From the NCBI GenBank assembly GCA_910589415.1, contig OU342631.1, positions 18,972,001 to 19,036,000 on the forward strand: DNA of 64,000 bases, given 5' to 3'. Shown one piece after another: positions 42,758-57,259 of this stretch; position 1 is the first letter of the stretch, and each line of letters starts with the position of its first letter. This DNA comes from Malachius bipustulatus. Its lineage: Eukaryota; Arthropoda; Insecta; Coleoptera; Melyridae. Under the pieces are notes generated by a model. The model saw nothing but the letters and a program-made list of their open reading frames with translations. It did not search any database and was not told the DNA's origin. The position numbers and the translations under genes are program-made.

Positions 42758-45349
42758 TATTTTTTTAAATAATAAAATACTTTTCTAAAATATTTTCAAA
42801 GTTTTTCATTTGACAGCGTCAAAATTGACTCTCACACGTCACCGTGTCAATCAGCATGTTGATTTAGGACAACTATAGCAGCGCCGCTAAGCGTATAAGG
42901 GTGAAACTAAAAGGTATATTTTTGCCGCACGAGCGCTGTAAAACATATCGTAGATTTATAGGAGTGTCCTTTATTCTGATAGTTAAACGAATTTAATAGC
43001 AGCATGTTATTGCTACCACTTTTAGGTAACCAACCGACATGCACTTAAGGGAATCATTCGATGAATCATTTATGAAGTAATTTTTAATGCAGTGGCGGAG
43101 GGCGGAGACATCGAGGAACAGTAACGGCGAGCTGGGTGATCTGATCTGGTATCCTCTTTTATCAACCTTTAATTTAACTAATGATAATTGCGACATGAAT
43201 AATGCGAATAAGAATAATCGGAACAATATAACTCAAAGTCGATTTAAAAAAAAAAAAACTTCAAAGGAAAGCGATAAAGAATCGAACCTGAAATATAAAA
43301 TTCTAAAGACATATTTATTAGATGACCCTGACGTATCGTTCACATGCACATGCAATCGTTATCAAGTCCCTGCAACGTTATTATACAAGTTCTTTCAAAG
43401 CTATCACTTGATAGAATAATAATTATCGTGACTGCGGAAACTGAAAGTAATATGCAATTTTACAACCGTTCCATGGGATCCAGCTTAGAATAACAATAAG
43501 ATACCCGTTACAATTAACTGTAAGTGAAATTTGCAAGTACAGAAATAAATTTTATTAATGTATCATCTTACAAAACTCAGAAGTGGGATAGGGAATAGAG
43601 ATGTTCGTGTGCTTCAGTAGGAATTCTGAGCGTTCTTCAAGTGCCTCCATATATCTTATATTCTTGTATAATAATAAAACACGAAAATATATTTTGTGAC
43701 GTCAGAACTCTACTTACGGAATGGATTTGATTCATTATTTTATTACACGATCCAGATTTTTTCATAGATGAGTCAGATTTATGTTTCGTGGTTATTGTTT
43801 TGGTTGGAACGGCATTAATAATTTAAATACATTTAATAATAATCGGACATGCACTATTCCTCCTCGTGCTCCTCTACCATTTACGGGAAGGTAGAATATC
43901 AGATATATCCACCAGCTGGGGAAAGAGTTATATAAAGCCGTCCATTATTAAATAATGTGTTAAGTAAATAAATAATAATTAGGCTAGTACATATGTAGTG
44001 TATAGTGTGTAAAACAATTAATTATATATTTATTTAATAAATAACTATTCCGAGTCTGGGATTACTTTATAAATTAACTTCTCAATCAACGGTAAATCCG
44101 TTACAATTATACGACCTCAAGAAACCTACTTACTAGTTACTACTTGGAGATTACTTGACTAAGTACTAGCAAAGATAAACATTTGTTATTTAAGTACCTA
44201 TAACAAGTAGTACAACTAAGTCACGTCTAGCAACAAAAATATCATAAAACGTGTCGGTAGCAGTTACTTTTTTAGAGATACATATCTATAAAAGTAATAA
44301 TAATGATCACGAGTTGTAGGTAGGTGCCTATCAAAGAAAGAAACTGGACAGGTGCGCGCGGGTTATATTCCTGAAATATCGTTTCAATTTCCTCTTCACC
44401 TTTCCCTCGAGAATGATGAATGTGGTCGGACATGATTCCTCTCGTCTTCTTAAAGACTTTTCAGGGATTATTTACGACTCACGTACGAAATTGCAAGTCG
44501 TGAGAAACAAAGCCCGGGCATACACACCGGTCGGAGCTCATTTTCGAGCAGGAATTTCCACTTTTCGTTTTAGTATTCATTATTTCCAGACGGGTGGAAA
44601 AATTGGGGCATTAATATTTTTGTTCCGTTCATTCGTCAAAGCAAAACTTATGTAAGTACTCGAAAAACCGGAACCGCGACCCAGTTAATGAACTGGTGCG
44701 GAAAATCCTTCACCTAATGAGTTTATTCCGAGCAATTCTAATTTTTTGATATGTTTAGCAGGGCGCTGATTTGCATGACGCTCTGTTGGACGTAATTCGA
44801 TAAAATAAACCAAACGTTATAACAAACAGTTACCGCAAATCGCATGAATCGGTTTCATTTTGAGTCCGGGAAACTCCCAACTTGCACTCTGGAGAGGCAC
44901 AACTGCACGGCTCTATCTGCAAATCCGTACAACGCAAATGAAACAATATTACACATACACTTGCGATGCAACTCCGAATTCAAACACATTAATAATATTA
45001 AATCTTTGGATGCACTAAAATTCCGCCACCATGCAGTTAGTGGAATATAACCAAAGCTCCGACTGAACCATTATTCCAACCTACACTCTGCAGATTAATA
45101 TTAATAACTACATGCATCTAATCTCTTATTACAAAGAGTAATGGGAATGCAACTCGCCATGAAACGAAAATTAACAGCTCAATGCAAATTGTACAAGTAT
45201 GTAACCTTTTTCATAACAAATTGGAACTTTTATCACAAACATATGGTGTGACTCGTGGATCTATTATTGGACCTTCGCGCTTTATATAGTTAATTTTTTC
45301 AGCTACTAAAATATTTTTCTTTGAAAACAAACAGCTTAGGAGAGTTCTG
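42758..45349. other. intron-like DNA
   Basis: No supported gene. The plus-strand 110-codon frame at 43087-43419 begins in a GC-rich patch and is polar and lysine/asparagine-rich, with no recognised domain and a poly-A run in the middle. A GC-richer patch lies at 44340-44640. Confidence 0.3.
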
Positions 45350-45468
45350 TAGGTGGGGTACACTTGGGTCAGCCTGATTTCCCTAGATTCTAGGTAAAAA
45401 TGGGGGTATAAGGGGTGACCCCCAATTTAATCTAGAGAAATTCGGCGGACCCAAGTGTATACTACCTA
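45350..45468. repeat. 119 bp hairpin (palindromic element)
   Basis: The left arm (TAGGTGGGGTACACTTGGGT... then CCTAGATTCTA) and the inverted right arm (TAGGTAGTATACACTTGGGT... then TCTAGATTA) match over about 43 bases with few mismatches. The loop region contains GGGGGT/ACCCCC. It could be a tiny MITE or a hairpin RNA source. Confidence 0.65.
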
Positions 45469-48400
45469 TTGAGTCACCATATACCTACTTATACATAAGA
45501 TGTTCCATCGATAGGTTCTAGGCCACCGAGGCTAACCTCTCCATACCAAGTAAAAAATTCTAGGGGTTTTTGACTAAGGAATTCTTCTAAACGCAGCACC
45601 CTCAAACTGTTTAGATAACTTCTTTATATTTCAAATGGCACCTACATCCAGAGCCGGATTTACGCATTTTTTGCAACAGGTGACGTTATGGCATACCCAA
45701 GGGTACATCACAATCTTTTTTAGAAACTTCAGAGGAGTTTTGTCAAAAAGTTTCTATCAGCAATAATTTTACCAGTCATCAAGTAGCCGATTTATTATCA
45801 TTAATTTTTATTCTTGAGACATTTTAGTCTTTCTAACAGTTCGGGCACGAGTCCCTGGGAATATTTTCTGAAAATAAAAACACAAGTCACTTGGGGGATG
45901 GGGAATAGGGACCACTGGCGGAATAACTCCCACTCCCCACGTTTCTGTAAGATATAAGTGGATAAAACAATAAACAAGCCTCAATTTCTTTGCAATTACT
46001 TCAAAAATAACACAACATGACCTTTTGCAGGTATAAAAAATAAGTACACATTATTCAATCATCCTCTCTTATTACCTATACGCGAAAATAATTGCAACGG
46101 AAATAACGGGGGAGCAGAATTGTGTATCTAATGTTCAAATAAAAATCAATACAAAGTCTATACCCACCTAATAGTTACGATACACGAGCATCATTATTGA
46201 GACTTAATATTCTACAAGGATTCGTCTACGCTTTACGAGATTGAGATCTTCAGGGGTCAGGTTATTGGAAATAGATTAGCCAACCCTTATAATAGTGCGA
46301 CTGCGACCCAAAATCTGCTTATACTGATCGAATCGGGGATCTAATTTAATACTATTTAATACAACCGAAAGGACTGAAATTGTTATTTATAATGACCCGC
46401 ATCAATTTATTACGGCCTTGTTCGAAAGTTCATTAATGGCCAATTAAAAATAATTTGTTATGAATTATCGCATCTACATTATTTACACACGATAAACAGG
46501 GCTAAACCTTACTTTTGCAGACGTGATAAACACGTAGTATTTAAATTCTATAAGTAAAAAAAATTGTATGATTAATGTAAATTCGATATTAAATAAAAGT
46601 GTTCATTAATACTAATATGAATTTCAGTCTAAGGTCTACAGTGAAACTTACCTCACCAGTTTACTAAATTTATTTACAAGAGAGTTTACATTTTTATTAA
46701 AGGTTGCATGCAGGAACTTAAGAGAGACTTCCTAAACCCTCACAGCCTATCAAGCCGCAGAGGCAAGGGTCAGGGTTCGTTTAATCTTCGGTTCAGCTCG
46801 AGAACCCAAGTCAGGTAAACTTGAAAATGAAAAATGGGGAAATTAATTCAACATTGAGCCCTTTGGTTTGGTAATTCAACCGATGACGTTAGTATACTTG
46901 AATCTAAATTATCATTAACCTTGCACATCGCTTAAGAATAATTGGTTAAAGAAAGAATAGAAAATTAAGCTTACTAATGGTGAATTTTAATGTTGGTGAA
47001 CACAACATGAGTCGAGAACTTTCTCGAAGGAAGCTCCTCTTGACGAAGCCACTGATGAAAGTTTGATGAAATCTATTGATGAAACTTCGCCGGTAATTCT
47101 GGATAAGACACCGAGGTGGCTTTATGGAGTACTCTTCAGCTTCTTGGACAGACTACACCTGATGTGGATGGCTCCTTAGTTAAATAGTTGTTCTTAAGTT
47201 GTTGCAGAGTTTGTATTCTAGTATACACCTGTGGTATTAAGGTCGGAGAAATCTATAAGATGTTCTGTTGCATTTTATGACGTCTTTTTTTGTTCCCCTC
47301 CTTTTATTTCTCTTACCTTTACAGGTAGTATATAGTAATGGTGAGGATGACCTCGGAGTTTAGTTATTAGATCCTATTAGTCACAGACTTTTGTAATGAA
47401 ATGCAACATATACCTTTCCAGGATTTACAGTTTTTTTACGTCAACACTTAGGCCAGTGGAAAGGGTTTTTTAGTGTTTCATTGTTTAAATGTTTCATACT
47501 ACGAGTATTAAATAAACTCTAATCAGGAGTTTCTATACAACAACACCAAACATGCCAACATACCGTTTTTGAAATAATGTTGGCAGTCATGTTTATAGGT
47601 CAACGTTGACTCAATGAAGTCATCGCATTAAAATGGTACTCAACAACAACACCTTCAACTCCATCAGCTCAACAACACTTGTTAAGAGTCTAGACTGGTG
47701 CAATCGTATATGAAATATTATTATGATCTTTGGAGTTTCTAAAATCGAACTAAAGCATCTCTCAATGGAAAAAATTTGAAAACGGCAGTACATCTGGTCA
47801 TATCTGCTATAAGAGTGGTTTCTACAACTAAAATTCAAAATGAGCAATTTATGAATTATAAAAATATTCATCGAAAACGTCTTAAGATTTAAAAACCGGC
47901 TCATGTCCCCATTTTTTAACTATTGCATTTTCAATTTTCTTCATATGTCTATATCTACAGATGTCTAGTAGAAATCTCGCAAAACCAAAAGAAAAATCCC
48001 CCTTATAGACAGGACAAGCACCAGGCAGATATTTCTATTACACTCTGCAATAAATCAAAAAAAAACTCCAGCTCGATATGTTTTTAATAATAAATAAATA
48101 TCACATCAACGCAGTAAGTATGGGAATTAAAAATTCTTTTGCTTGATATACGATGGCTCAGAAAAATATGAAAATTTCCATATATCAGGGAAAAAACATA
48201 AAGAATATTTTATTTAATGGATTGTATCACAAAAAAAACCGTTTCAGGTTCCATGTTTATACGATATTTTTTGTTTCCATTTCATGTGGGGATTACGTAC
48301 TTACTATACGTCCATCGTCCATCTCCTTTTATTTATTTTTTCCATTTTCAGAGCAGCGTTCATTTCGTAAACACGACGTTGTAATTATTATTTTCCCAAA

Positions 48401-51400
48401 TCGTCGGCTTCCGGTCTGGAAGGACTGGCTCAATATTTACTGCAAATAGGACTAGGAAATATGTAATAACACCCCAGAGATGTTTCCTTTGGTCCTTTAA
48501 TACAGTGATAACAAAAGCTCCCCGACTACCCGCCGGGAGAACTGAAATTACAATCCGGCAGCTTGTTCCCAGTCTGGTCAATAGAGGAGCCGGCTAAATA
48601 AATTTTTATGATAAATTGCGTCTCAGTTTTATTATTAGTTTCCATCCCGAAATAGTTCATTATGCTGCGGGGAGTTCGGCGGAATTATTCCGGAATACAC
48701 CCGGGGGATAAAGTTTTTCGCTCCTCTCCTATTGTTGCATCGATTTTACAATGTGGAAATTAACGAACAGATTTGTTTGTTTGGGGATCGTGCTTTATTA
48801 TATTACACGCAAGGCGAGTTAAAAAGATTCGACAATACTTCAATACAGGATATTATAATTTTAACGATTAGCGATTTTTTAACGATAAAATTAACGATTT
48901 TTAAAATATTTTTTCGTGACTCCTTGACGACCCTCCAACAAGAGACACCTTCTGTACCTAAATAAGTTTACGACAATATCTGTTTCTAGGAGATTCTATG
49001 TGCATGTGCACTTACAAAAAAAATTTGTAATCATGCCGGTTTATAGTTAAAAAAATCTCCTTTAATGACGAGTGTCGATGCACGTATGTTTTCTATTTTT
49101 ACATGGAACGATGTCCCTTCACGGAAAATAATCAACTCAAGGTTTTATAGACATAGAGGTATTAGAAACGTGTCAGGCTTTTGTTTCGATGTTACCTATA
49201 ATTACATGAGTGTGTTACATGTAACTACACTTAACAATTATGCGGTGCTGTAACAAAACAATCGTAAACAATATGAGGATGAATAGGACACGATATAATT
49301 AACGCATTCGAAATTACTATTATTAAATCAGATTTTCATTTCATTATAATAATAGAATCTTTCAGCGGATATTATACACACATTTGCAAAGACGAAACTT
49401 AAAATCCTGTTTTCCAAGCTGGTGTGATCGAGTGCTCAAAGTTGGCTTTAAGTTTCAATAAGTCTCAATAAGATACAGGGAGAAAATGTAAACAGTAACA
49501 ACAGGGCGGTTGATCATGGCGACGACTTGACGTCATGTTGCCTGAATCCCTGAAAAACGAGTGGTGGAGAAACAGAAATTTGAGGGTGTCTTGGAATGAT
49601 TCCATAATCTGAACAGAGAAGCTTCCAGCAAGAGAACGGAGCCGATCTCGAAACAAGAGAAGGAGTATCTGGTCAATCAGCCTAGGTAAAAAAATGCTCG
49701 TGATGGCAGTGATAGCTTCGAATAACTGTTCCCGAACCATACGATAGATGGAGTGATTAGGATTAGGGTAGACCGGGCAGTCTACAAAGAATCTCCGTGA
49801 CGTTCAAGCAATAAGTTAAGGCGATTGGAGAGAGAAAAACCTTCAATTTGTACCTAATTAAATAATTAAATAAATAAATACCCTAAATCTATATAAAGGA
49901 GTATTATACTCGAGAAATCTGGAAAAGCTATAACTATACAACTTTAAATTTGATGACTTGATGACTCGTAATAAAAGAATTGCTCAACAAAGAAAAACTC
50001 ATATTGCTGAAGAATCGACAAGGACTTCAAATCCATATAGTGACGTTTCGAAATAATTTACTCTGGGATCTGGATCGTCCTAACTTTAGACAACTTTTTT
50101 CTTGGTCACATTTTTCTCATCATAAATGCATAAAAAATTCCTCTAATTCCAACACCGCGAAATTTATGGATTATTATAACACCTCGATAATTATAAACTA
50201 GGAGTGTCCATATTCATACTTTATTTATAACCAGCGACCTTATAAAACAAAAAATCAACACCCTCACGTTCAAATCATAATTATTCAATTGAGAGAGTGA
50301 TTTTTTTACATCCTTTTCACACCCATAGAAAAGTGCTCATCACTTGAATACATTATTTTTTTATAGGTATGGAGTGGTTATTTATTTATTTAAATTCTTT
50401 TCATGTCCTGATTACGCCGGTGAAGTAATAACGAATATTATTTAATGTATTACTTTTTATCATTGCGTGTGTGCGTAATCGTTGATGAAATTCCTGGACA
50501 ATAATTCCTGACTTGAGATTCTTGTATCACAAGTCATAGCCCAAGCAATATTAGAATTTTTATCATCTTTTAGAAAGAAAGAGACGTACTTGACTCCAAG
50601 GATGCGAAAACAAAACACATGAAAAATGTACGATGCAGGTCTATAATTTTTCTGTCGTCAGTTGCACAAGATGTGATTGTGAATTCCGACTTTTCATTGC
50701 AGAAGGAAAACTCGCCAGAAGCAATTTACATAAATTCCGCAGCCTGCAAAAAGTCTCCGATATAAACTAAACAGTCTCTGCAATTGCCTCTTCTCGTACC
50801 TTGCAGCAAATAAACGACAATGATAACGTAACAGGCATTTTTTTAAACATTTAATAAAGTCAAAAAATATTTTATTAAAATTTTCTGCATTAATCCAGAA
50901 TGCCTCTTGTTTGTACTTACATATTTCTATCTACCACATAGGCTGGTAGAAGTTGAGTGGAAAAAGGTATCATGATTTTTTTTGTTTTACGACGTAATTT
51001 TTCATGTCGCCGTTTTATGTATTTTCAATATATACAAGGTGAAATGTTAGATTATCCAATACAAAATCTATATGATTTATTTACGGAAGTAACAGTGAAT
51101 TATAACTCTGTCAGAAGTGTCACGACTATGGGGCATAAAGCGAACTTTACGATCGTCATCATTTCCTTATGAAATTTCCACGGAAAGGTTCAAGGAATAT
51201 AATATAAGGACGAAGGCGTTTTACTCTATTGCCAGTTTTGTTTGCTTTTTTATATGCTAGCCGTCTCCACTCCTTAACGCATTTTTCAACTCCCGCTGGA
51301 AGGAAGAAAATAATTACCTGTCATAATAAATTTTTCCAAAAACGAATGACGATTTACTGGCCGGGATAATTTGTGCGCAACAGTTTCAAGGATAATGTCT

Positions 51401-51760
51401 TTAGTTAAAATGGCTTTCGCGGGCGGGAACATTTCATCAAATGGACAAATTGGTTCGTGGAATAAGTGCAGGAAGCAGTGATAGTTATTAATAGGGTACC
51501 ATGATAGTTATAAATAGAACAAAAAGCAGTTAATAAATTGAGTGATGCAAATTTGCAATGGTTTCATTGCACAAGCGTGACGAAATGTGATTGCTATTGT
51601 AAAAATAATATTTAACTAATAGGTATAAATCCGGAGCTCAATAGTATAGTTCAAACACGGAGAAGTGCCAAGAATTTTTGAGAATTTCGGACTTGAATAA
51701 TGCGTCTTAATATAAACCCTAAGCAAAAACGTGCCTAACCATTATACATACATATACAAA
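45469..51760. other. intron-like DNA
   Basis: I find no convincing exon, RNA gene or strong repeat over these 6 kb. Short ATG frames (for example 47620-47904, 48153-48449 and 49465-49740) have no family resemblance and no splice context. Confidence 0.35.
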
Positions 51761-51819
51761 AATAAGAAAAATCTGATTATTTTGAAAATATGTAAAATAC
51801 TGGAGTCTGTTTGGGAGAC

Positions 51820-52060
51820 CAACGATCTTTCTATTTCTCCAATTCTCCATGAAAATGTCGCCAAAGATTCAAAAACCTGGGAAATAAGTCGGTTTTGTCT
51901 GATGACTTATAAAAAAGCCTAGACTAAATGTTCAAAAGACTCATAAGACCACAATATGAGAAATGAAAGTCCGATTCTCCATGGAAATGAGAAAAATCGT
52001 GACAGATTGGAAAACATGGAAAATAAGTCCATTAGGAGTAATTTCTAATTTTTTTAGAAC
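51820..52060. repeat. degenerate tandem duplication, about 130 bp
   Basis: The phrase ATTCTCCATG.AAATG, then AAA..TGG.AAATAAGTC, occurs at about 51841 and again at about 51973. The plus-strand frames over it differ and are probably chance. Confidence 0.4.
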
Positions 52061-53750
52061 CTTTAGAATAATGTTCAGAAAGTCAAAAAAGTCAAATTCT
52101 GCATTAAAGGAGACCAGTCATCTGAAATTCAAAGACCTGCATACAAAACAGGTCTTTTTGCGCCGTGCTATGAAAAAGTCTAAACTCTGGAGTCTCTGAA
52201 AGTTTCATAAGAAAAGGAAAATATTTTTGGTAACTGTAAAGCGATCAAAATATAATAAATAGAAGTTCTATTCACCAAATGAAACAAGTCATTAAAAAAA
52301 AACGCTTGGAGAGATAAGTTTTTATGCAATTTTTCACCATTCACGATAAATTCATTGAACAGGATAATAGTACCAATAGTAAATGTCCCCACTCTTTGTT
52401 TCCAAAGTGCAAAATTTAAAAATTCTTCCTAAGCCCGAGCTTATTTGCACATTTTAAAATATAGTTCAGTATACTACCACATTTCACATTTCCCTTTTCT
52501 CGTAATATTATTTACAAGAACATGCCAAATTGACGACCACTCAATTTCGTGTATGCTTTCTAGAACGAAATTTGATGACCTGTCCAATTTCATCTCTTTA
52601 CCTGTGATGGCGCTCAACTTCGAATCACCCTGCTGGAGAAGCTGGTGCTGGCGGATCGCTTTCGTCCAATTTATGAAAAATTTGTGTCAGCTTCGTAAGA
52701 AAGGCGAATATTGTAAGAATCTCACAAGAAATGGACTCTAATCCTATGAACAATTTTCTAAATAATTATGTGTAGGTAAATATAAATAAATAAAACAATA
52801 ATGATCATATTCATTATAATGTTTCAATTGAATAATAATTTTCAAATGATAATTTATTTTGTTCCCTCAGGACCTCATTGTATTCAAAACGGATTTCAGG
52901 ACAAATTTATTATTCCTGAGTTTTTTGATGAAAAATTACACAACATCGACATAATTTAAAATTTGTTTAATATTTAATTTAATCAGATATGAATTTGAAA
53001 TTGAGTTATTATGCCTAGCAATTGCAATAAAACACAAGCCATAAAAGGATCCGGGCAAGCAATAATTCAAATCATATTAACGAGAAGTAAAATAAATTTA
53101 AATATTTATTTACAACAATGTTACCGATTAATTATTGTCTAATAAAACCAACAAAGACTTTATCAAAACATTTCCAGTTATGTTTATTTATTTCATCTTT
53201 ATTACGGTGTTGCCAAACATCCGTTACTGGAACACAGGCCGCAGACAGGATTTATCTATTATTGTAGGTACCTACCTACCCAGACCAGACTTATGACATG
53301 GTTATATTTCTTGCTTATCCATAATACACACCTTTTTAATCATGAAAGATCGCCGTTTGTTTATCTAAATTATTAATTGATAGAATCACAAATAGTCGTG
53401 AGTTGTTATGCATGAGTTACGACGAGCTACGAGTTACGACTTTCATTCTAATATCGAAACGCTAATGTACATGTATAAATCTTTTGTTAGTAATAAAAGA
53501 GGTTTTATATTCCGTAAATTATGTGTATAAATAAATGGGAGATCTAAATTTATCTATTTAATAAAAATCATTTCCAGGCTTACTGAGAGCTAAAGAAGCT
53601 ATTTCACAGTTTTATGTCATATTAATTGGACCAGTTCCATATTTAAATTAAATAAAAGCCACTTTTAAATTTGGAAGTCTGATTTCATCTTGGTAACACT
53701 ATTGTTACTATATAGAATATCTGGATTGCTTTGAACACTAAAAAAAACTA
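52061..53750. other. intron-like DNA
   Basis: Nothing recognised beyond scattered AT-rich simple sequence and TAGGTACCTACC-type words common in many insect genomes. Confidence 0.35.
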
Positions 53751-54090
53751 AATTGTGATAGAACATCTTGTTCTTCTTGCATTCGCCAAAATTCTGGCTG
53801 GCTCTGGCGCATTGTCAGTCAAGTTTGGAAGGCTATAATAGTTCAGTTGAAGAACTGGTGGGTGGAGTCAGTTCAGTACCGTTAGTAACAAGCGACGGAA
53901 TAATAAGAGAGAATGCCGTCAGAGAAGACCTTAAATAAATAAAGTGACAAAGTGAAGGAAGCGAGGCAGAAGTGTGTACTAGAAGAAGTAGAAATGATTA
54001 TGTATTTGTTTTGAGGTTATTGGTCTTTTGAGTATTATTATGCTAAATATAGATTGTTATAATAAATATACTTTGGTGAAATAAAAAGTG
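53751..54090. repeat. possible solo-LTR or transposon fragment
   Basis: This stretch has a TATAAT-like word, initiator-like TTCAGTT repeats and two AATAAA/AATAAATA signals close together (about 54059-54085), an arrangement reminiscent of an LTR. I find no partner copy in the window and no target duplication, so the call is weak. Confidence 0.2.
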
Positions 54091-55771
54091 ATCGTTATCC
54101 AGATAAAGAAAAAAAATCCTCTCTGCAGTAAAAGCCAAAAATTTACAAAAAAAAAGTCAAAAAGTATCCAAAATATTTATAAAAAATTATTTAAAAAATC
54201 TACTGACATCTACTTGAAAAAAATTGAAACAGACCAAAACTACTCAGTTTTTAAATAAAGAAACAAAAAAATCGAGACAAAAACTTGATGACAGACTATT
54301 CTTTAACGGCACAAAAACCATTGTTTGGAACATTATTTCGCAAATTTGAACGTTGACGTTGCCCGTACTACGATGAAATTTTTGGAGTCGTCATTTATAG
54401 TAACAATCAAACAAAATATGTAAAACATGTGATTTTATGACATCCATCCATACAAATATTTCTAGAAATTGTATTACAAGAAAATAAATTGTTAGGACTT
54501 ATCAGCAGACTCGACGAGTCCCAATCAGCTGAAATCAAATTTATGTTGACTTATGAAACTAGATATGAGCTTTTAATAGTTCAATAATTAAACATGATAT
54601 TCATAATTGATTTATCCTCAATTAAACATTAAACCCACGATTTAATTAAATCGATTTTTAAATGTCTCGATAAAAATCGTTATCGGCATCTGGCATTAAT
54701 TAAATCACGTGTCATTTCGCTGTCATTTCTGCGCTAGTACACAGAGTGCGCAATTTATATATAAATATACAAAAGTCAATACAACTTCCTGTTGTAAAAT
54801 ATCTATTTTATATAACGCACATAATAGTTACCAGCAGGAAAAACTATTGACAATCTAAACCTGATTTTGATTTGTGATTGAAACATGACAGAACGTACAA
54901 GCTGCAATTAATTTCACAATATGTATGCACGTATCTCTCACTCGATTAAAACGAGTGATTAATAATAATGGTACGAGTTATTTTATTTTTGCCTTATGGA
55001 TAAATCAATACGCGTTACCTATTTCAGAAAAAGTGCAGTACAAAGGGAAATATTTAAATAAATAATATTCAAAGAAAACATATAAAGTTAATCATTATAA
55101 TAATAGATGCATATAAAATAATACGATTCATCCTGGATTCAACTCCAGTGATTCTGAGATAATTATAATTATTATTTTCCTGTAAAGAGTCAGATAAATA
55201 CATTATCATCAAACAATACATCCTGGAAGTACTTTTAGGAAATTAAATTTTTCAATGAAAACAATAATTCCGTATAGGATAATTTATTATATTATTAGAT
55301 GCGAATCATAATATTCAATAGAAAAATTTCAGTTTCAACAATTTTTCGCATCAATTCATCTTGCTGGGGAGTAGCCGCACAAGCTGGCAACGTGCCCGTA
55401 CATTATGCTGGAAAATTTCGCAGTGGTTGGCTTTTTTTTTATCGAAATTCGATTTTTTATTAAATTAGATCCAGGATACATTGGACAATGGCAATTCCGG
55501 AACTGAAATTTATTTTACCGTACAATTTTCCATTCTCGAGATATAACGGTTCAAAGTGGGAAAAATCATTATTTTTGAACTTTGGAAATTTTCACTATGT
55601 ATTAGCTTGAGCACTTTAGTCAGTTTTACTCAGCACACAAAATTATGTCCCATTTCGAAGGAAAAAATTTGGATGCTTTAAAATTTTCCAAGAGTTTTTT
55701 CTGGTTCTTCTGTGCAACCACCATAATTCTAGCGAAGGTTTTCAGTGTCGATTTCATAAATATTATACACA
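54091..55771. other. intron-like AT-rich DNA
   Basis: No gene or clear repeat is seen. Confidence 0.35.
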
Positions 55772-56335
55772 CAGGGTGTCAATTTAAAAACTTGCCACCC
55801 CCGAATTCCAATTCCCCTTAAAAAAGGTTTCTCAAAGAAATCCCGAAACAGGTCAATTTTGTCTCTTAATTTATGTTCTATTAACGTATAACAGTTTTTA
55901 TACAGGATGTTCCCTGGCTTAGTAATTGTCCATTTTTTTTTAAATGGACACCTGTGTAATATTACATTTTCAGATTGTCTGAGAAAATCCAGTAAGAATT
56001 ACAGTTACAGTTTAAATTGATAAAATGAGTAATAAACAAATGAAAAGCGTAATTTTCCATTTTGAAAGCAGTGTACATCGGAAACGGCTCTAAATATTGT
56101 AAAAACGGCTTACATTTTAACTATTTTAACTTTTTATGTACTATCCTACGATGTAGATGAAGTTTTTATACCTAGGTATACATGGTGATTAAAGATTGGA
56201 GCGAAACTTTCAGGGAGTCTCTGTACTGAACCGTTTTTGTTTATGATCCTTCGAGCCGGATAAATCATGAAAAGCTAACCTAAAGTTACGCATAATGTAG
56301 TAGTTTTATAAATAAATATTATACAGGGTTACAAA
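55772..56335. repeat. cluster of same-strand CAGGGTG-like element ends
   Basis: CAGGGTGTC (55772), CAGGATGTTCC (55903) and CAGGGTTAC (56324) all point the same way, with a weaker CATGGTGATT near 56182. No inverted partners are seen, so these may be fragments of several diverged elements or nested insertions. Confidence 0.35.
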
Positions 56336-56379
56336 TGTTATAAAAAAAAAAAAAATTCAGACATATAGGTACGTAGACT

Positions 56380-57140
56380 TGAAAAAAATTAAACAGATTG
56401 AGATTTCTATTATATGCATTAGAAGAATTATTGTTTTTAGCACGCGAGCAAGAATTCACCTTTGAAGTTCGTTCGAACCCATCTTTCGGCTATTTACATT
56501 CACGCGATGAAGGGGATTTCATGTGTCGGTGGTTTCTGTTTTCTCCTTCTCGTGACTCATTCCGATATTTCGAGACTCCCGATTGAAACATCGTTCGTGA
56601 CCCACATCCAGACCCACCTTGGCTCTGGCTTCCTTGCGGACTCCTTTATCTCGGCGCGATCATTAAGAATAATGGCGAGCCTTAGAAGCAATCTAATGGT
56701 GTTATATTTAACAGGCCATTATCTCCAATTACAGACATAAGGAGCCTCGGTGTTTAACAACGAATTTGAATTTATGCGCGCTAGTTGCCATATTCCTGCT
56801 TTCGGTGTTTTTAATTAAAGACCGCCACCGGTTCCTGCGAGGCCCGCCGCTTCTCCTCGCTTCTCGTTTTGTTTTCTTGTGTTCTTCACAACGTAATTAC
56901 GTGTAAAAACGGAACAACCGGGCGCAGGAGTTTAACTTGCATTCGGGAACTTATTTCTTTGATTTACAAGTTCGCAGCCGGTTGCGAAACGGGAAGAACC
57001 GCCCTCACCGGTCTATTTTTGTTTCTAACTCGGAGAAGAATTAAACAAAATGCCGTGGAGTTAACTTCCTTTATAAACTTCGTTCTCGCATTTCCGTGCC
57101 GATGCTCAATCGCTTATTTCCATCTTAAAAGACTATAGAA
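56380..57140. other. GC-richer patch in the presumed intron
   Basis: The base composition is clearly richer in G and C than the flanks. Three plus-strand frames (56398-56586, 56462-56740 and 56869-57138) are open but overlap in different frames and match no family I know. The frame from 56462 has a short hydrophobic stretch near residues 22-32. A conserved regulatory element or an unrecognised exon is possible. Confidence 0.25.
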
Positions 57141-57259
57141 TTCTTAACAGAAGCTTATTATAAAAGAAGAGATAAGAACCATTTAAATATGGATTGGATA
57201 CGAAAACACGCCCTCAAGGCCATCATAAAAAATTTACAAAATTAATATTTAAAAAAGTA

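Noticed and set aside
43087..43419. 110-codon plus-strand frame starting in a GC-rich patch
   Set aside because: Polar low-complexity peptide with a poly-lysine run from an A-tract; no recognised domain.
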